DNA of 64,000 nt, taken from Plantago elongata (taxonomy: Eukaryota; Streptophyta; Magnoliopsida; Lamiales; Plantaginaceae). Positions 46,086 through 64,000 of this stretch are shown here, piece after piece (position 1 is the first letter of the stretch; each line of letters opens with the position of its first letter). A program made the translations under genes and the position numbers. The stretch covers positions 26,434-90,433 of the forward strand of contig JAYMSP010000081.1 in assembly GCA_036897095.1 (NCBI GenBank). The letters run 5' to 3'. The notes below the pieces were generated by a model. That model was given only the letters and a program-made list of their open reading frames with translations, had not been told where the DNA came from and did no database searches.

Positions 46086-49000
46086 TGGTATGTTTGGTTA
46101 ATTTATGTTTGGTTTTGTGTAGGTTTATCCTTATGGATCTAGTAGATTTCGGCTATCTCTTTCTGAGCAACCTATAGTTGTGGACTTGTGGTTGTTGTTT
46201 CTTTATGAAAGGCTTAGTTTAACTGATTATGGTATGTAGTTGTTTTGCAAGAAAAGGAAAAACAAAAAAGCTAATTGAGCCTGTGTTCCTATTTGTTATG
46301 CTGAAATATATGTCATATGTGTCTCTTGGATTGGTTATTGGCATTAAGGATTTCGTATGCGGGTGTATAATGCTTGGACGGTAAGGAGAAGGGAATGCAA
46401 AGAAGCCTCGGTGAGTGCAAATACTGATTGATTCTGATTTCTGATAAGTAAAAGTAGGACGAGAAACAAGTTTGGTCTGTCAATGATATGGTTGATGATT
46501 GATTTATTGACTGCTCGATGTATGTTTTTTACCATGTCTAGACCTGTGCGATCAGTAGATTTTATGAGTCTTTAGAGCAATCTATACTTTGCTGTGTATG
46601 TCTACTTCTTCTGCCATAAACGAAAGGGAAAGGGGAAAGGAAAAAAATGCCGCTAACTGAGTAAGTTCCTACTCCTTGTTATGCTGAAATTAATTTCGTA
46701 TAGTTATTTGCACTTAGAATCTGGGGGATATAATTCTTGGAGTGAAAATGGCTAGCAACGAGAACATAAGGGATCCTTCATGATAAATGATCCTACTTCC
46801 TACAGGTTTGTTTTACTTCGATTCATTACAGTGACTTGTAATTTCGGTTGTGACTGAATATGTGATATACAGTGGATGGCGAAGCAATCTAAGCTGAGTA
46901 TACGGTTCTGAACACCCAAAACCTGGGCTAGAGCCTAGCTAGAGGTATCAATCAGTCCGTCACGAGCTGAGTATTTGCTGATGCACAGTGCACTCATCAG
47001 TCACCACCACCATCAGGAATTCAGGCTACCTTATGTTCAGCTCACAACTCGCAACCATGCTGTTAATGGTGAAAAACGCAAACATATCCTATACAGGCCA
47101 AGATTACATGTTTTGATCCTGTTAATGGTGTGTATTCTAATTTCTACATCAGACAGCTGTTAGCAAGAAATTGTTTTGTGGAATGATCTTGGCAGAAATA
47201 TGTCAAGCTTCATAAGTTAAGCCACTGAATTTCGTGTAGATTGAGGCTGTCTTTATTTCATCTACACTTAGTTTGAGCACATAGTTTACTTACTCTCACA
47301 AGTTTATGCTCTGGTTAGAAGACAATTATTTCTTCTCGACTACTTTGCTTTTATTTTTAAATATTAATTATTTTTCACTACAATTTCAAACTAAAAACAC
47401 ATATATTAAAATCAAGATTTTAGTGTGGGGTGAGGGACAAATATATTTAATTGTAGGTTGTGGGGGTTTAAACTTTAAAGCCAATAAAGTGAGTACCAGA
47501 TAACTTGATCTAACTGCCCTTAATTAATTTTTTGTCACTCACCACCAAAATGATTAAGCATCAGTGCTGCACCAGCCAGGTTTTCTACCAAATATCTTAA
47601 ACAAAACAACGATTAGGTATCACGTTTCCATTAACAATTGTTTTATTTGAATTATATGAACATTTCTACATTACTATAATGCATTTCATCTATTTCTTTT
47701 CATTATATTCCATTACAAGACCACTGAGATCAATTTATGCCAAAACTTAACAGGATAATTAAACGAGTTATTAATTTTACTTTATTTTGATAAAGAATAC
47801 GTTACTATATTAAAATTGTAAAACGATATAATAAGATGTGGGTGTGAGTCCCAAGAGACATTCACGTCCAGATTAAATAAGCATATTTAACTAACTTATC
47901 GGTGATTAAGCTGAGGATCACTTAAGCTCTATTTCCCATGGAAGATGCAAGCAGGTGCATTAGAGTTTTGCCTCCTTGCAACAGTGGGTGAAATCTTGAA
48001 TCCAAGGAAGATGACATACAAACGTAACGTGTGATATATTTGAAGTGAAGACTTTCACCTGCATTATAAATTTGTAGTGGATTCAAACCATAAATTTCAC
48101 CCACTTACTAATAGTATACCATATCAGTTTTCTTCCACGGCACTCTATATCAAGGCAAAGATAAATATCCATCTAATAAGTAAATAGATTTCTCAAAACA
48201 AGTATTAAATTGATAGATAATTGAAAATATAAAAATACTCGTTTCGATTTTAAGTTTTATGTGTATACACATATGTTGACTTCATATATGTAGGGGCTTA
48301 TATGTTGTAAAATAAGGGGACTGTACTCTAATATAGGATGAGGGGGTTATACTCATTATGTGTTTACTTATGAAATAATGAAATAATGTTAGAAAATAAC
48401 AATTATAATGTAGACTTATTGAGAATTGTAAATGTAAAAATTCGTTTGGAGAATCACTCCTTTAAAAATAATTTGACGATGTTCAATTAGATCAGCGGCA
48501 TAGGTGGATATAATAATAAATTGTAGAATATGCATCTGTAGAAGAGCTTTTGAAAAGACTGAAGAACATTTAGAGTATTCCATTACAAGCAAAGTACTAC
48601 TACTTGATGCCTATAGAAAGGAGTGAGATATTACAAATTAAATTAAACCCCAGTGGAAAGAAAAGAAAAGAAAGAAAGTGACCCACATTCACATGCACAG
48701 ATTTGTTTTATCCAGTAACTTCAGTATTTTGACCAAGATCTGCACAATGTGCTCATATCACAAAGCACCCAGCCTACCCAGGGTTAGTTAGTTTTTGAAT
48801 ATTTTATTATATTTAATAAAACGAGTTAATAACTTGTATAAGATTACTTTATGTGTACAATAATAAAGTAATGTGTGTAAGATTTTTTTAGTATTATTTA
48901 ATTGATTTAAGGTTATTGTGCATCGAAACTTAACATCAACGATCCTCTTTTAACTTGACTAATAGAGTTCGTATTTAATCGAGTTACCCCCCTCATTCTA

Positions 49001-49530
49001 CTTAAATTACTACTTTAATGTATAATATTCGTACCCTTGTGAAATAATTAAATTCAAGCTAGATTTTCATTTGTTTATCAAAGAAACGAATATAAAGGCA
49101 ATCTAGAGCTCAATTAATTTTTAACTAGTTCAATCCGATGAACTTTGTCGAATCGAATTTAATACGATCAGAATACGTATCTTAACTTCGATAAGACTAG
49201 CGTCTTTTATCTGAATCGGATTAAATATTCGTTATATTTCAATCTAAATAGATACATTTTCAATTATTTTCCTATTTACTTTTGACTGGTTGGTACTATT
49301 TCTACACCTTTTCCTTCATTTCATTGTTTACCATGAGTATGTGCTTTCATACACAAATGCTGAAATACTACTTTTTCCTGATTATGTTTCCTTTCATTCT
49401 CCCTTTACATTTATTTTGATACCATCCAATCCATCATTTAAACCTTTTCCATTATAGAATTTGATAGATTATTTAAAATAAGAGTAAATCCTTTTAATAA
49501 TTATATCTGAATTTTTAAAAGATGAAAAAA
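46086..49530. other. Intergenic region, no gene seen
   Basis: The first 700 bp contain two loosely similar segments (46.13-46.4 and 46.55-46.76 kb, both with TTGTTATGCTGAAAT and a GGAAAAA-rich stretch), perhaps an old duplication of the 3' flank of the HMG-box locus. The rest is AT-rich; ORFs at 46975-47163, 47306-47503 and 47922-48104 have no support. Confidence 0.55.
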
Positions 49531-49537
49531 AACAGCA

Positions 49538-49546
49538 TTATATATA
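49538..49546 (+). promoter_or_regulatory. TATA box of the LRR receptor kinase gene
   Basis: TTATATATAG lies about 190 bp upstream of the ATG at 49734. The predicted 5' UTR of about 160 bp ends in a CT/CA-rich tract (TCACTCACTCACTTCTCTCTCACACACACA). Confidence 0.55.
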
Positions 49547-49733
49547 GTGAGCGAGGCCAGTAATGAACACAACAACTAACCACAAACCAAGCAAGAAAAA
49601 CAAATGCAAATGATTCCTCTTCTTCATCATCATCTTATTCCATTTCTACTGTAAATAAATCTTCATAATCACACTCACTTTCACTCACTCACTTCTCTCT
49701 CACACACACACACAAAGCAAGAAAGCTCACACA

Positions 49734-52185
49734 ATGCTGCTCCTCTTCTTCCTCCTCCTCCTCCACCACTCCGCCGCCGCAGATCTAAACTCCGATCGCA
49801 TCGCCCTCCTCTCCCTCCGGTCATCTCTCGGCGGCCGAACACTCTTCTGGAACACCACAACCACCACCCCCTGCAACTGGCCGGGAGTCCAATGCGAGAG
49901 CAACCGAGTCACAATCCTCCGCCTTCCTGCTTCCTCTCTCTCCGGCGAATTGCCGCCCAACACTCTCTCAAACCTAACTCGCCTCCGTACATTGTCTCTC
50001 CGTCTCAACCACCTCTCCGGTCCACTCCCTGCCGACATTTCTCGCCTCACCGAGCTCAGGAACCTCTACCTGCAAGGTAACCGCTTCTCCGGCCCGATTC
50101 CGGACTCAATTGCGTCGATTCACTCTCTCGTTCGGCTCAATTTAGCTTCCAACAACTTCTCCGGCCAAATTCCGGCCTCGTTCGCGAAGCTCACGCGTCT
50201 CCGGACGCTTTACCTGGAGGAGAACAGCTTCGGTGGGAGCTTGCCGGAGCTGGACTTGCCCAATTTGGTTCAGTTCAACGTATCGTTTAACAGCTTGATA
50301 AACGGTTCGGTTCCGAAATCCCTGCAGGGGAAGGAGGAAGGTGCGTTTTTAGGGACCTCGCTGTGCGGGAAGCCACTCGGCAATGTGTGTGCGGATGAGG
50401 TGAACGGTCAGAACGGAGGTATTGCGGTGGATATTCCGAGGAGGAGTAGGAAAAAGAGGCTTTCTGATGGTGCAATTGCTGGTATTGTGATCGGATCAAT
50501 TCTAGGGTTTGCATTGTTGTTGTTGGTACTGTTTCTGTTATGTAGGAAGAGGGGTGATGGTAACAAGTCTAGGTCAGTCAATGTTGTTGCAGTTAAGAAT
50601 CGAGAAATCGAAAGAGGCGAAAAGCCGGTAGGAGAGGGGGAGAATGGGGGAGGGGGTGGGTATTCGGTGGCTGCGGCAGCTGCAGCTGCTATGAGTACTA
50701 ATGGGAATGGGAAGAGTGACAATGCAGCTGCTGTGAGTGCTAAGAAGCTGATATTTTTCGGAAATGCTTCGAGGATTTTCGATTTGGAGGAGCTTTTGAG
50801 AGCTTCTGCTGAGGTTCTGGGGAAGGGGACGTTCGGGACGGCGTATAAGGCGGTGTTGGAGATGGGTACGACGGTGGCGGTTAAGAGGTTGAAAGACGTG
50901 ACGATTTCGGAGGAGGAGTTTAGGGATAAGATTGAAGGGGTTGGAAGTATGGATCATGAGAATTTGGTGCCTCTTAGGGCTTATTATTATAGTAGGGAAG
51001 AGAAGCTTCTTGTGTATGATTATATGCCTGAGGGAAGCCTTTCTGCAATTCTTCATGGTCAGTATTCTGTGCCTGTTGCAATGCTAGTTATTCTCTTTCT
51101 AATTTTAGGTGTCCATGATCATATTAGCTCATTTGGAGTATTAGATATTGGATCAGCTTAGAGAACACTATTTGCCTTTTTGGTTCTTTAAGTTTGTCTA
51201 TTGCAGTGGCTTGTTACTTGGTTTGTGTCGGTGGTGTATTCTTGGATTCTAGCTTAGTTTTGTTAGCTAATTGGTGGGTTTTGTATGTTCTTTGTTATCC
51301 TGTGTTCATATGCTCTCTGACTGTTGATAAAAGGGGGAACAAGTTGTATGCTTTGTCAACTTGATTAGGTAGAGTTGGTGAAATGTTGCTTAATGCGGCG
51401 GGCCTTGATCTTTAGTAATCGGGCGGGGCTCAGATCAGCCTAGTAGGGTTGCATGTTTGATCAATCTCATGTAGAAATGGACTTGTTCTGTCTAGCTTGG
51501 ATCCAGTTTTTGGTTGGATGTTTGTTTGGTTCACTCATTTGCGTACTCTTAGCAGTCATTTTTTCCTTGTTCAGGTAACAAAGGGGCAGGTAGAACTCCA
51601 TTGAACTGGGAAATTCGGTCAGGAATCGCACTTGGAGCAGCCTATGGACTGGAGTACCTTCATCTTCAGGGCCCAAATGTGGCCCATGGAAACATTAAAT
51701 CGTCAAACATTCTACTCACCAAATCCAACGAGGCTCGAGTTTCAGATTTCGGTCTAAACCACCTAGTCGGACCGCCATCCTCTCCCACCAGGGTGGCTGG
51801 CTATCGTGCTCCAGAGGTGACTGACCCTCGGAAAGTCTCCCAGAAGGCTGATGTTTACAGCTTCGGTGTTTTGCTTCTGGAACTCCTAACAGGAAAAGCC
51901 CCAACTCATTCTCTTCTAAACGAGGAAGGAATAGATTTACCTAGATGGGTTCAGTCAGTAGTACGAGAGGAGTGGACTTCTGAAGTCTTTGACCTGGAAC
52001 TTCTCCGATACCAAAACGTAGAGGAAGAAATGGTGCAACTCTTGCAACTCGCTATCGACTGCACCGCACAGTACCCGGACAACCGACCATCTATTTCTGA
52101 AGTCGCCAGACGGATCCAAGCGCTACGAAAAACAAGCTTGCACGGCGATCAAGAACAGTCTGACCTTGTTAGTGAAACAGATTAA
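49734..52185 (+). CDS. LRR receptor-like kinase, subfamily III (RKL1/RLK902-like)
   Basis: Two exons, 49734-51057 and 51575-52185, joined at CAT G|GT AAC by a GT-AG intron, encode 644 residues, the family's usual length. Parts in order: signal peptide (residues 1-16), an LRRNT cap with CNWPGVQC, about five leucine-rich repeats, a membrane helix near 247-270 (AIAGIVIGSILGFALLLLVL), a Gly/Ala-rich juxtamembrane segment with a poly-Ala run, and a kinase domain. The kinase keeps LGKGTFGTAYKA, VAVKRLKD and SDFG, but the catalytic loop is HGN instead of HRD, as is usual in LRR-III proteins, many of which are thought to be weak or inactive kinases. The closest remembered relatives are RKL1 and RLK902, plasma-membrane proteins linked to defence. 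The 5' coding half is very CT/GC-rich. Confidence 0.95.
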
Positions 52186-54800
52186 AAGATAAGTTAAGGA
52201 GTTAAGAGTACTGTATGATTGAAGAAAAGAATTTACTACCCTAAACAAGTTAGTGTGGCTTGCCTTTAGACAGGCTGTGTGTTTGTTGTCCATTATTAGT
52301 TGCGTATATTTTTGTCTGTCTGAAATTAACAGCTCATTATCATCATCAACATCATCATCTTGTTTTTCTTTATCTTCTTCTCCCATGCCTTGTGAGTAGA
52401 GCAGGTCTTTCTTGCTTTGTGTTGGGACCATATCCCAGTTCCATTTATTCCTGTTGCTGTAATTATTGCTTCAGCTTTACTTTTCTCTTCCTTTTTCTTT
52501 TTCTGAATCATCTTTTTTCTTAAATCAAGAACCACTTTTCCAAGGTGAACATATGGTTAAGAGAGCTGATTCTTTTGTCTTTGTATCTGTCTTTAACAAG
52601 CTCAATTTTATCTTATCTTGATCTCTATATCTATAGTACAGTGTAGTGCAGTGGAGTTCTTTATTTATGAACTTGTTGGACTTAAAAAGAATAATAATAA
52701 GGCTCATGGTGGACCTGTTTCAGAGACTGAATTTTGGGATCAATTCTTCAACAATGTTGGTTCCTCTACTATATTATAGACATTGGATTTCTTTATGACT
52801 GTTGGGTTTTTTAATAATCATAATCCTTTTTTTAAACAGCAATAAAGAATTCACAATCCAAAAAGACTGTTTCTTGATTCCCTCTCTATTGACAAACTGT
52901 CCCATATTACCGGGAGTGATAATAAGATGGAGTATTTTGGAATCAATGACCAACAGGACAAACTATAAATTTTTTAATTCATACATTTATCACCGTTATT
53001 TGTACCAACACGCATATTAATGTAAGTTACACTAATTTTAGTATTACCTTGATTCATGATACATAAGCAATTATATTCTCTTATAACTAGTCGAGCTACA
53101 CTGAACTGGACTCAGTCCAGTTCAGTTTAGTTTGAATTAGTTATAATTTATACTTTACTTCAGTTCAGTTTAGTTTAGTTTAATTAAATTTAATTCAATT
53201 TAAATTTCAGTTGAAGAGAATACAACCTAAGTAATAATATTTAAGATTTTAGTATATCATAGTAATACGCGGTTACTCAGTAAAGGGCACAAAATTATCA
53301 CCATTTCACCTCAATTTAAACCAACTAGCTGAAATTCCCAGCAGCCATAATAATCCAGAGTCTTGGTACCTACCAAGAAATGAATAAAGCTTATATAAAC
53401 CTAACTGGAATAATAAATTAACCGGAATCACGGATTGGAACATGCATATACATAATACAACACACCTACATTGGCTGCAACACCATTGGCAATGAAGGTG
53501 ACAGTTACCTGCAAAACTCATACATAAAATTAAGTAAGTGGTTGAACAAGTACAAAATGTGTGACATTATGTGATGCAAATACAAGTATTGCAAAAGGAA
53601 AATTCAATTTATATGGTCCACCAATTAATATAGCATCTCATTTCTGAACCATATCTTCCTGTATTCTTGCAATCCAAAATCTTCAAACTGTAGTCGGATG
53701 AGCTTTTAAGCTTTACCATTATGGGATCATGTTAATCTTATTATTGTCTCTTACTTGTTAGATTATTGCACATTGTTGTCTTGCTGATTTTATCCTCAAT
53801 TCAACAGTCATAGTAAAGATGAGATAGACAAATGGCAGAATGTAATAATTAAAAATTGATTTATTAACAATCATAAAACTATAAATTGGAGAATAAATTT
53901 GTAAAATCCAACCCTAGTAATAGTCCATTTACAGTTTTTATTGTCTACTCTACACCAAAACTCCACACCACCACTTCCTACCACTTGTTCAATTACACCA
54001 CCATTACTATCACCACCACCACCACAAACCATTACCATAGTCCCCACAGTTCCGTTGAAAATTCTTTACTGCAACTTATTCGGTTTAAATTGTAATACTA
54101 ACATTCATATAGTACAGTTGGCCTAAAGTTAATCATTCCCTAGTTACTATAAACTTAACTGAGATTTAGATGGTTATTTTCATACACCAGATATATCAAA
54201 TCTTGTTCTTCCATCTCCCAGAAAAGATGTATACTGTAACATATAAAAAAATGTTAAAATGTATATATTCAGTAGTATAAATTGTATAGTTTTTAAGGTT
54301 TAAGTACTACTTTCAAATATTGTTCATTAATAGGCAGCAAGTAATACATAATATATAAAATTATATGATGACTCGACTAAAAAATAAAGAACAAATGATA
54401 TTAAATGGAACGTATACAGTTGTAAGATTTCATTTTGCAGGGTCTATTACTTTTCTTGGTGTTATCTCAAGGAAAAATCTAAGCCCCGTTTGTTATACCG
54501 CTGGAGCGGTATCTCCCCACTCAAATCGAACATTTTGTACACAAAAAGTTAAATTTCAATTGAAAAAAACCACTCAAATTATATACCAATCAGTCCCTCA
54601 TCTTTTAATACCTTCAGCCAGAACCATGACACGAGTACATGAACCATCGATGTACATTGAAGTAATAGTATATTTTTGTAACAATAGTCCTCTATATATG
54701 GGTACTATTATACAAGAATTACAGTTAACTTACAAGTGACAAAAATTTACATTTTCCATCGACATAATGCAAACTGGGATGTGAGTGACCAACACTCCAG
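52186..54800. other. Intergenic region, no firm gene
   Basis: The 3' flank of the LRR kinase gene holds a long pyrimidine-rich tract (52.33-52.52 kb). A MITE-like arm lies at about 53.1-53.23 kb. Short ORFs at 53306-53521, 53886-54095 and 54365-54739 show no domain; the second reads a Thr/Thr/Thr low-complexity run from CACCAC repeats. Confidence 0.6.
53101..53231. mobile_element. MITE arm of the GTTCTCTTCAGCTGAAA family
   Basis: Read on the minus strand it begins GGTTGTATTCTCTTCAACTG, then AAATTTAAATTGAATTAAAT and AAACTGAACTGAAGTAAAGT, matching the left arm of 28367-28887. It starts (+ strand) with an almost perfect palindrome, CTGAACTGGACT-C-AGTCCAGTTCAG (53101-53125). The other terminus was not found. 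Confidence 0.55.
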
Positions 54801-54801
54801 T

Positions 54802-62089
<7,288 letters not shown>

Positions 62090-62821
62090 CTGGATCAAAA
62101 AATTGAAAAAATGTGAATGTTAACTATAGTTTCATTGCAAACCCCCAGCATCTTCTTTTTAATACAAATCAAACAATAAGACAGTATGTTCCTTCAAACA
62201 GTAAAATCACCTGTTACTTTGCTAATTTACTCATTAGCACGATCTTTAAACTAGATGATTATCAGTTAGCTTCTTTAAGAGACTAAAGCGTATGGGAGAG
62301 AGGAAGGGAATTAATGAAAAGAATAAAAAAATAACAAAAAAAAATGTTTCTAGGTTGAGTGAAAATTAAAATACCACCAGACAGAGCAAGGTGTTAGAAA
62401 GAAACATCCAGGGAAAGGTGAAAAGTCTTTATGGGCTTAATTCATACATACGATTCCCCATTATAGTCATCATCCTATAAGAATGCGTCTATGATATTCT
62501 TACATATTTTCTTACATCGTGTATAAGGACATTAGTAAGAAGAGCTTTTCAAACAGTTTGCTCTGCAACTTTCAGTTCTTCACCTTATAGAGCCATTTCG
62601 AGCGTTAAAAACTGAAACATCATGTCCTTTAAGAGGAAAAAAAGTGCTCCTGAGATGTATTAAAACGAACTATCCTATAATAAAGAGCAGAAATGACAAG
62701 TTGATTTATAAAGAGAATTTCAAATCACTTTTGACCTGCAATTGCATGATGGATCTATGCAAGTCATTCTTATACTCATAATGAAAATTACTAGAGCTAA
62801 AATGAGGTAATTTGGTGTATG

Positions 62822-63118
62822 TTACTACCTCTGTTCCAATACAATAACTTCCTGGATTTCCATTTTTGGAGTTACATTACAAAAATCATAACATCAAAAT
62901 AGAAGTACTACTTATCAGTTAGGTAATCATGGATTCCAGTTATTTATTAGCTAATGTTATCTATCTCTCCTACTTTAAAATGCCTTTAACAACTCTCTCT
63001 TATACTTTACCACTCATTTACACCTTCATTTCATCAATAGAATATTACCTCCCACAACTTTAATATTGTTCCAGAATTCTATAGCGAATAAGGAGCTAGG
63101 AAGTTATTATAATTAACT
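62822..63118. mobile_element. MITE relic with AATAACTTCCTRG ends
   Basis: CTCTGTTCCAATACAATAAC followed by TTCCTGG at the left, and AATAACTTCCTAGCTCC read inward from the right, form a short inverted repeat around about 300 bp. The left outer end (CCTCTGTTCC) looks like a decayed CCTCCGTCCC terminus. Confidence 0.4.
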
Positions 63119-63426
63119 ATGTTTCTCAAGTTTGTGCAACAAGAGAATGGGTTAATACAAGCTGAGTCTGCAGGAAACTTATGGACTGAAGAATTCTTCA
63201 CTTACGTGACACGAACATTGGCTGCAACGTTAATAATCAGTTGATCCAAGAGAATACTGTTGAAAAACTAGCAAGGTTGTAATCACTTTGCAAGTCAGAA
63301 ATCAGTTCTATGTAATTGTGGTTGTAGAATTGTAGCTCTAAAGTCTGAAAACTTCTTATCCTTGGCTACTCATTTCTTTAATTTGTAGCCAACTTCTTGT
63401 AATTAGATAATGAACATTTGGTAAAT

Positions 63427-63733
63427 TATACCCCATCCGCCTCGTCCAAGTTTCTCATTTTGATATTTTTGTCGTCCTACTCAAAGCTTCCAATTTCCAT
63501 TTTCGGCAATTAAAGTCTATAAATATCTACAACTTTACCAACCCAGTATCTCTTTCTTATTCATTCTTTATTCTTTCTTCATTTAAATAATATTCAACGT
63601 TCCACTTTATTAACCTACTATCAATTTTCAGTCATTATTATTTTTTCATTTAAATAATATTCAACTTTCCACTTTTCCTTATTTTGTTGACCAAAAGTCA
63701 AATGGGAATTATGGGACAGGACGGAGGAAATAG
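63427..63733. mobile_element. Stowaway-like MITE
   Basis: The left end CCCATCCGCCTCGTCCAAG and the right end read inward, TATTTCCTCCGTCCTGTCCC, resemble Stowaway termini. An internal segment, TTTAAATAATATTCAAC with TTCCACTTT, occurs twice (about 63.58 and 63.65 kb). It is a further member of the CTCCGTCC-ended elements at 10.4, 28.5 and 36.8 kb. Confidence 0.65.
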
Positions 63734-63796
63734 AGTTTTAAGCATTTATTAACGCATGTACAAAAATAGTATGGTTGCATATATAAATAAACATAC

Positions 63797-63858
63797 CATC
63801 CATCAAGCTAGAGCATTTCAAGGGTAAGTAGCTATGCACACTACCCGGAATTGATACT
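63797..63858 (-). CDS. Candidate additional 5' exon of the IRE-type kinase gene
   Basis: On the minus strand ATTCATAG|A..GTATCAATTCC to ATGGATG|GTATGTT gives a 62-nt block with splice-like borders. It reads VSIPGSVHSYLPL..SSLMD and leaves one base (G) that exactly completes the phase of exon 62089-62019, giving SSLMD-V-RFDSSWG. Relatives have a Ser-rich stretch before the matching R/K-F-E/D-x-SWG motif. The block is too short to be sure; the phase match has a one-in-three chance of arising by accident. Confidence 0.35.
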
Positions 63859-63908
63859 CTATGAATAACATTGAGTCATTGAAGAACATAAAAACATGTC
63901 GATCCAAA

Positions 63909-63953
63909 AAAAAAAAAAAAAAAAAACAAAACAAAAAAAAAAAAAAAAAAAAA
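63909..63953. repeat. Poly(A)-type low-complexity run
   Basis: Two long A runs separated by CAAAAC; no gene content. Confidence 0.95.
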
Positions 63954-64000
63954 AGACCCGCCAAAACAAAAAATTCTCAGTATAAACCCTAAAATCTCAT

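Larger units (their letters stand above)
62090..64000. other. Probable long 5' intron of the IRE-type kinase gene
   Basis: Exon 62089-62019 starts with two bases completing a codon, so at least one upstream exon must exist. One candidate is listed at 63797-63858; otherwise this 1.9 kb holds only two MITE-like elements and a poly(A)-type run and probably is intron or upstream sequence. Confidence 0.6.

Noticed and set aside
50408-51056. Long antisense ORFs across the LRR kinase first exon
   Set aside because: Shadows of the GC-biased sense coding frame; their products are low-complexity Pro/Ser/His runs.
53306-53521. Exon-like block reading VTVTFIANGVAANVG after a TTTGCAG acceptor on the minus strand
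   Set aside because: Single short block with a stop soon after, no partner exons and no family recognised.
54365-54739. 124-residue ORF on the + strand
   Set aside because: No domain, no good start context, AT-rich codon use and no splice partners; probably chance.

Overview
The window is nuclear DNA of a flowering plant, almost certainly a eudicot. It has AT-rich intergenic DNA, genes split by short GT-AG introns, plant-only families (LysM and LRR-III receptor kinases, a double-domain plastid Cpn20, F-box/FBD-LRR, IRE-type AGC kinase) and many small non-autonomous transposons. The species cannot be fixed from sequence alone. No prokaryotic, organellar or viral block was seen.

Layout. 1-4.1 kb is intergenic with repeats. 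4.2-6.9 kb (+) is a LysM receptor-like pseudokinase of the LYK4/LYK5 type, followed by a small conserved plant protein (7.3-7.6 kb, -). 11.4-12.2 kb (+) is a RING-H2 protein, and 12.3-13.8 kb (+) a broken F-box/FBD-LRR gene with an internal duplication. 14.7-16.7 kb (-) is plastid co-chaperonin CPN20, rebuilt in five coding exons. 16.9-29.3 kb is a 12-kb gene-poor block with SINEs, MITEs and tandem repeats. 29.6-30.7 kb (+) is a Nudix hydrolase in five exons. 33.1-36.0 kb (-) is an eight-exon gene for an unrecognised acidic, proline/glutamine-rich protein. 37.2-39.7 kb (+) is a CDCA7-type zinc-finger protein in eight exons. 41.2-45.0 kb (-) is a plastid-targeted PotD/PotF-like protein in seven exons. 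45.65-46.09 kb (+) is an odd chimera: a copy of the CDCA7 first exon followed by an intronless HMG-box ORF. 49.7-52.2 kb (+) is an LRR-III receptor-like kinase. 54.8 kb to beyond 62.1 kb (-) is an IRE/IREH1-type AGC kinase whose 5' end is cut by the window edge.

The genes form no operon or cluster and share no common pathway; this is ordinary mixed plant gene order. The exon models rest on reading frame, GT-AG borders and phase agreement, all worked by hand.

The most interesting material is in the repeats and the chimera. A tRNA-derived SINE family is present in three copies: one lies 23 bp inside a CDCA7 intron between perfect 19-bp target-site duplications, one is in an intron of the IRE kinase, and one has its middle tripled. 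Two other tRNA-headed SINE-like families are present as relics. A Stowaway MITE sits inside a second MITE whose family recurs elsewhere in the window. I found no evidence of a wholly new biological system, and the findings are scored accordingly.
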